DNA of 64,000 bases from Physcia stellaris (lineage: Eukaryota > Ascomycota > Lecanoromycetes > Caliciales > Physciaceae): positions 186,001 through 250,000 of the forward strand of contig JABSSW010000043.1 of the NCBI GenBank assembly GCA_018902385.1. Reading direction: 5' to 3'. The number at the start of each line of letters is the position of its first letter. Within the stretch, counting starts at the first letter, position 1. Under the pieces are notes generated by a model. The model did no database searches. It was given only the letters and a program-made list of their open reading frames with translations, and had not been told where the DNA came from. Positions 61,063-64,000 of the stretch are shown piece by piece. The position numbers and the translations under genes were made by a program.

Positions 61063-61300
61063 ATAATACGTTTTCTCGAAACGATATTATGTAATTTCAA
61101 ATCATTCGTGACTGTATAATACGTTTTTTCGAAATCGTATTATTTGACGTCAAATCGTTGTAACAAACTCATTAAAAATACGTCATTGAAGCAAATTCAT
61201 TGTTGTTGTTGTAATTGTACAATACGTTTTTCGAAATTGTATTGTCACGCATTTTGTTTTTCTTTTGACTGTACAATACGTTTTCTCGAAATTGTATTGT
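61063..61300. repeat. Tandem array of hairpin units, period about 53 bp
   Basis: Four 27-28 nt imperfect palindromes lie at 61063-61090, 61116-61143, 61219-61245 and 61273-61300. Each has the form A(C/T)AATACG-TTTT..CGAAA-..GTATT(G/A)T. Starts are spaced 53, 103 and 54 bp apart, implying a fifth, worn unit near 61172. In two units the stem is ATAATAC/GTATTAT and in two ACAATAC/GTATTGT, so pairing is kept. Confidence 0.7.
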
Positions 61301-62590
61301 CACGTTTGATCGTACTTTTTGTTTTTTTTTTCGTATTTATCGTTCGATAACAAATCGCAAAATGTAAAAAGTAAATGAATTATCGTGCTAAATCAAGACG
61401 AAACAACAACAAAGAAAAACAATCAAATCTCTACAAATCAATAAAACAACAAACTTTTAATTTTTTCAAATCAATGACTTTTTCAAAGCAAAACGAGTAA
61501 AGCGAAAAAGCGATTAAAACAATAAAACAACAACATGTTAAATTTTTTTAAAGATAAATGAACGACAAAATGAATGAAAAAAATAAAAACAAAACAAATT
61601 AACACGATTTAGAATTTTTTCACAAAATGAGAAATTCGAAAACAAACAACTTTTGTGATTTTTTCAAATCAAAACTTTCTCAACGCAGAGATTTTCGTAG
61701 ATATCTCATTGTTTTCGATTTTCGAAACGATCGATGCGAATCAATTGTTAAACAAATGAATGACGAAATGCTTTTGATAACGTTTGCAAATTGAAAATGA
61801 ATAAAAAATTTTCGAAAATCGAAAAACGTGAATTGAGATCGAGAATTTGCGCGAAAAATTTTCGCGAACATGTGTAAATTTTGAAAATTTCGAATTCGAT
61901 CGTTTTGCAAACAAATGAAATCGTCGCATTGAAATATGACGCAATGCGAATTTGTATGAAACGATTATTGTTTTTGAGATTGTATATGTCAAAATTGCGC
62001 GAAAAACACGCGCGCATTCGATGTTGTTGCAAATTCATTGATTTCGACTTTTCAAAAAACATGCGATGTTGTTATGATATGAAATCGATTGTCGACTCAT
62101 GTCAGATTATTGAAATTTTGTCTTCAGAATGTTTGTCGACTCTGAAAGACTTTCACAAAAAAATTAACGCATGTATTTTATAATTGACAATTTCGTAATT
62201 ATTTACAATTTAACTTCTTTACATTTCATACATTTGACAATTGATAGCATCATCGCATCAATCAATCTTGTTTGACATCATTGATTGTCAGTTTGACATC
62301 AACAAATTTGCAATCTGTAATTTGCATCAAAAGATACAAATTTTACTGTACATTTTCGTTCGTCGTTGTGAGTTCGATTTGAGCACGTCATTTATTTGAC
62401 GTATTTCATCTCGCTCATCGACTTTCTCATCATTGTACGAGTATTTTCTGTTTTTTGTCATTGTCTCTATTGTCTATCAGAGTCGATTGCAGAAGACTTC
62501 TCATGCTAAAAATTTTTTCACAATATCACTGTTAGTCAATTGCAAAAGTCTTTAGCAACACGTTTTTTCTGTTGTCAAAAAAACATTCGC
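61301..62590. repeat. AT-rich sequence, no recognised gene
   Basis: Hypermutated sequence. A plus-strand frame at 61881-62183 with several Cys residues is not assignable to a family. TTTTTTCAA-type runs at about 61450-61690 resemble those left of the third LTR element. Confidence 0.4.
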
Positions 62591-62597
62591 AAACATT

Positions 62598-64000
62598 TTG
62601 ACGTCGTCAATCATCAGCTCGTTCTTCACTATTTTCAGAGACATCGTTCTCATTGCATTCGACATCGACAATTTCGTCAAAAATCATCACAATTACGTCA
62701 ATGAATTGTCAAACGAGATCAAATATATTGTCAACGTCATCGTAGTCATCAACTTTCGATCGTCAATCAAATTTCAAACTCGTATTTTCAGAGTCGCGTC
62801 AACAGAATTTTCAAATTTTTCGTCGAAATGAGTTTTTGAGCGAAATGTTTTCAACAACGCTATTCGACAATTTCACGAAATCACAATCGAATTCAAAATT
62901 ACAATCGATTATCGAAATTTTTTGTCAAAAGACGAAAAAGACAGTTTCGATTCGAATTTCAATACGTTTGTTGAATCGACGAGTCTCATCATTTCAGAAA
63001 AATCACAAATCGACGAAAACGTATCAAGTGTTTCACGTCTCGCTAATCGATTTCGAAACGAAAACGATACATTTGTTGTTGAAAAAAATCAGACTCATAT
63101 TCAAACGCACGTTCGATTGTCAACAAACGAGTCAAAAGTTTTTAGTTACTCATCTATCACTCAATCAAGCACTATCGCTAGTCAATTCGACGAGCAAAAT
63201 GAATCAAACTCGTTCAATACTCGAGAGACTTCTGCGAAGAAAGTCATATACTCATTACTCATAAAATCAAATTCAATAGTTGTTTCAATGAATTCAGTTT
63301 TGCAAATTGTCATTATTGTCGTCGTCAATGTCGCAATCATTCAAACTATCAACGATATTCGAACAGAGATTCGTCAAGAAATACAGCAAATTCAGCAAAA
63401 CAATGATCAATCAAAATCTCTCGAATCTTCTGATTCATCAAATTCATTCGGCGAAAATAACGACGAAAATAACGACGAAAATTCATTTTGACGTTTCGAA
63501 AATCTAAATTTTCTTGATTTCAAATTGTCGACATTCTTTGAGCTCGATCTCATGATCAAAAACGATAAAAATGTTTATTATCGTAACGTTCATCTGTTTT
63601 GTGAAAAAATTCGAGATCTAGTTGCTACTAAAAGTGAAAAACTGATTCGAGTCAATTTCAACATCTGTTTTTTCGACTATGCTTTCATCTGATATATTTC
63701 AAAGTTGAAAATTTTGAGTCGAACTGATTTACGTAGTCTTTTTCTTAAAAATGATTGAATCAAAAAATTTAAATTACGTTTCAAATTTAATCACAATGCG
63801 ATCATCGACGCTTTCGTTTTTGAACGTTATACGTTAATCGACGTTCGAAGTGATCGAAAATCGTCTAGTTACGTACAGCAAATTGTTAACTATGTTATAA
63901 ATGTCAATTTTCAGAACACGCATCAACAACTCATTTGAGTTTGAAAAAATTTTGATTTCAATTTGAAACGTGATATTTCGACGTCAAATGATATTACGTC
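62598..64000 (+). mobile_element. Ty3/gypsy fossil, gag end (continues past right edge)
   Basis: Plus-strand gag-like sequence. There is a low-complexity Ser/Asn/Glu-rich part (about 62.9-63.5 kb), including IRTEIRQEIQQIQQNN. Next comes a capsid-like segment (about 63.5-63.7 kb; NVYYRNVHLFCEKIRDLVAT, LIRVNFNICF) resembling fungal gypsy gag and the gag of the first element. The 5' LTR was not recognised and the rest lies outside the window. It is broken. Confidence 0.6.

Noticed and set aside
30000-64000. CRISPR array or bacterial-type operon
   Set aside because: Repeats are LTRs, LINE and decayed transposon units with no regular repeat-spacer structure. Gene content and introns are fungal.

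Overview
The window looks like a filamentous ascomycete (Pezizomycotina) chromosome segment. It has a compact, intron-rich housekeeping half (about 1-25.2 kb) and an AT-rich, repeat-filled half (about 26-64 kb). Introns are short (44-95 bp, a few near 200) with GT..AG ends and CTGAC/CTAAC-like branch sites. The gene set (GID8, PEX12, SYN8, RNase H2 subunit C, CSC1-like channel, LaeA-like methyltransferase) is typical of Pezizomycotina. I cannot assign a class.

Gene block, in order: uridine kinase (-, runs off the left edge), GID8 (+), UCH-L3/Yuh1-type deubiquitinase (-), PEX12 (+), SYN8 SNARE (+), a small mitochondrial-type protein (-), a DUF4385 protein (+), RNase H2 subunit C (-), a secreted royal-jelly/yellow-like protein (+), a short-chain dehydrogenase (-), a CSC1/OSCA-like channel (+), a two-domain 3-hydroxyisobutyrate-dehydrogenase-like protein (-) and a 12-exon SAM methyltransferase (-). 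Most are divergent or convergent neighbours with 120-500 bp between them. They are unrelated housekeeping functions (ubiquitin/GID and deubiquitination, peroxisome import, vesicle fusion, ribonucleotide removal), not a pathway cluster. A MITE-like element lies at 21.5-21.9 kb.

AT-rich block 1 (26-41 kb) holds a large inverted/direct repeat complex (26.4-28.9 kb), other decayed repeats, a Ty3/gypsy integrase fragment and a gypsy fossil with both LTRs and a 5-bp target duplication (31.36-38.82 kb). A normal-composition island (41.0-43.3 kb) follows. It carries a decayed alpha/beta hydrolase gene and a small foldback element.

AT-rich block 2 (43.3-64 kb) holds a second gypsy fossil (43.68-51.36 kb), a Tad1/I-type LINE fragment beginning exactly at that element's right LTR, a third LTR element with 300-bp LTRs and a perfect target duplication but no recognisable pol (54.96-60.99 kb), a hairpin-bearing tandem array, and the gag end of another gypsy fossil running off the right edge.

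The most unusual signal is the mutation signature of the AT-rich blocks. In the strongest stretches every C is followed by A or G and every G is preceded by T or C, so CpT, CpC, ApG and GpG are essentially absent while CpA/TpG and CpG are abundant. Classical RIP attacks CpA. Here the C-to-T process seems aimed at C followed by a pyrimidine. Differences between LTR pairs show the same context. All splice models and counts were worked out by hand and need transcript or computational confirmation.
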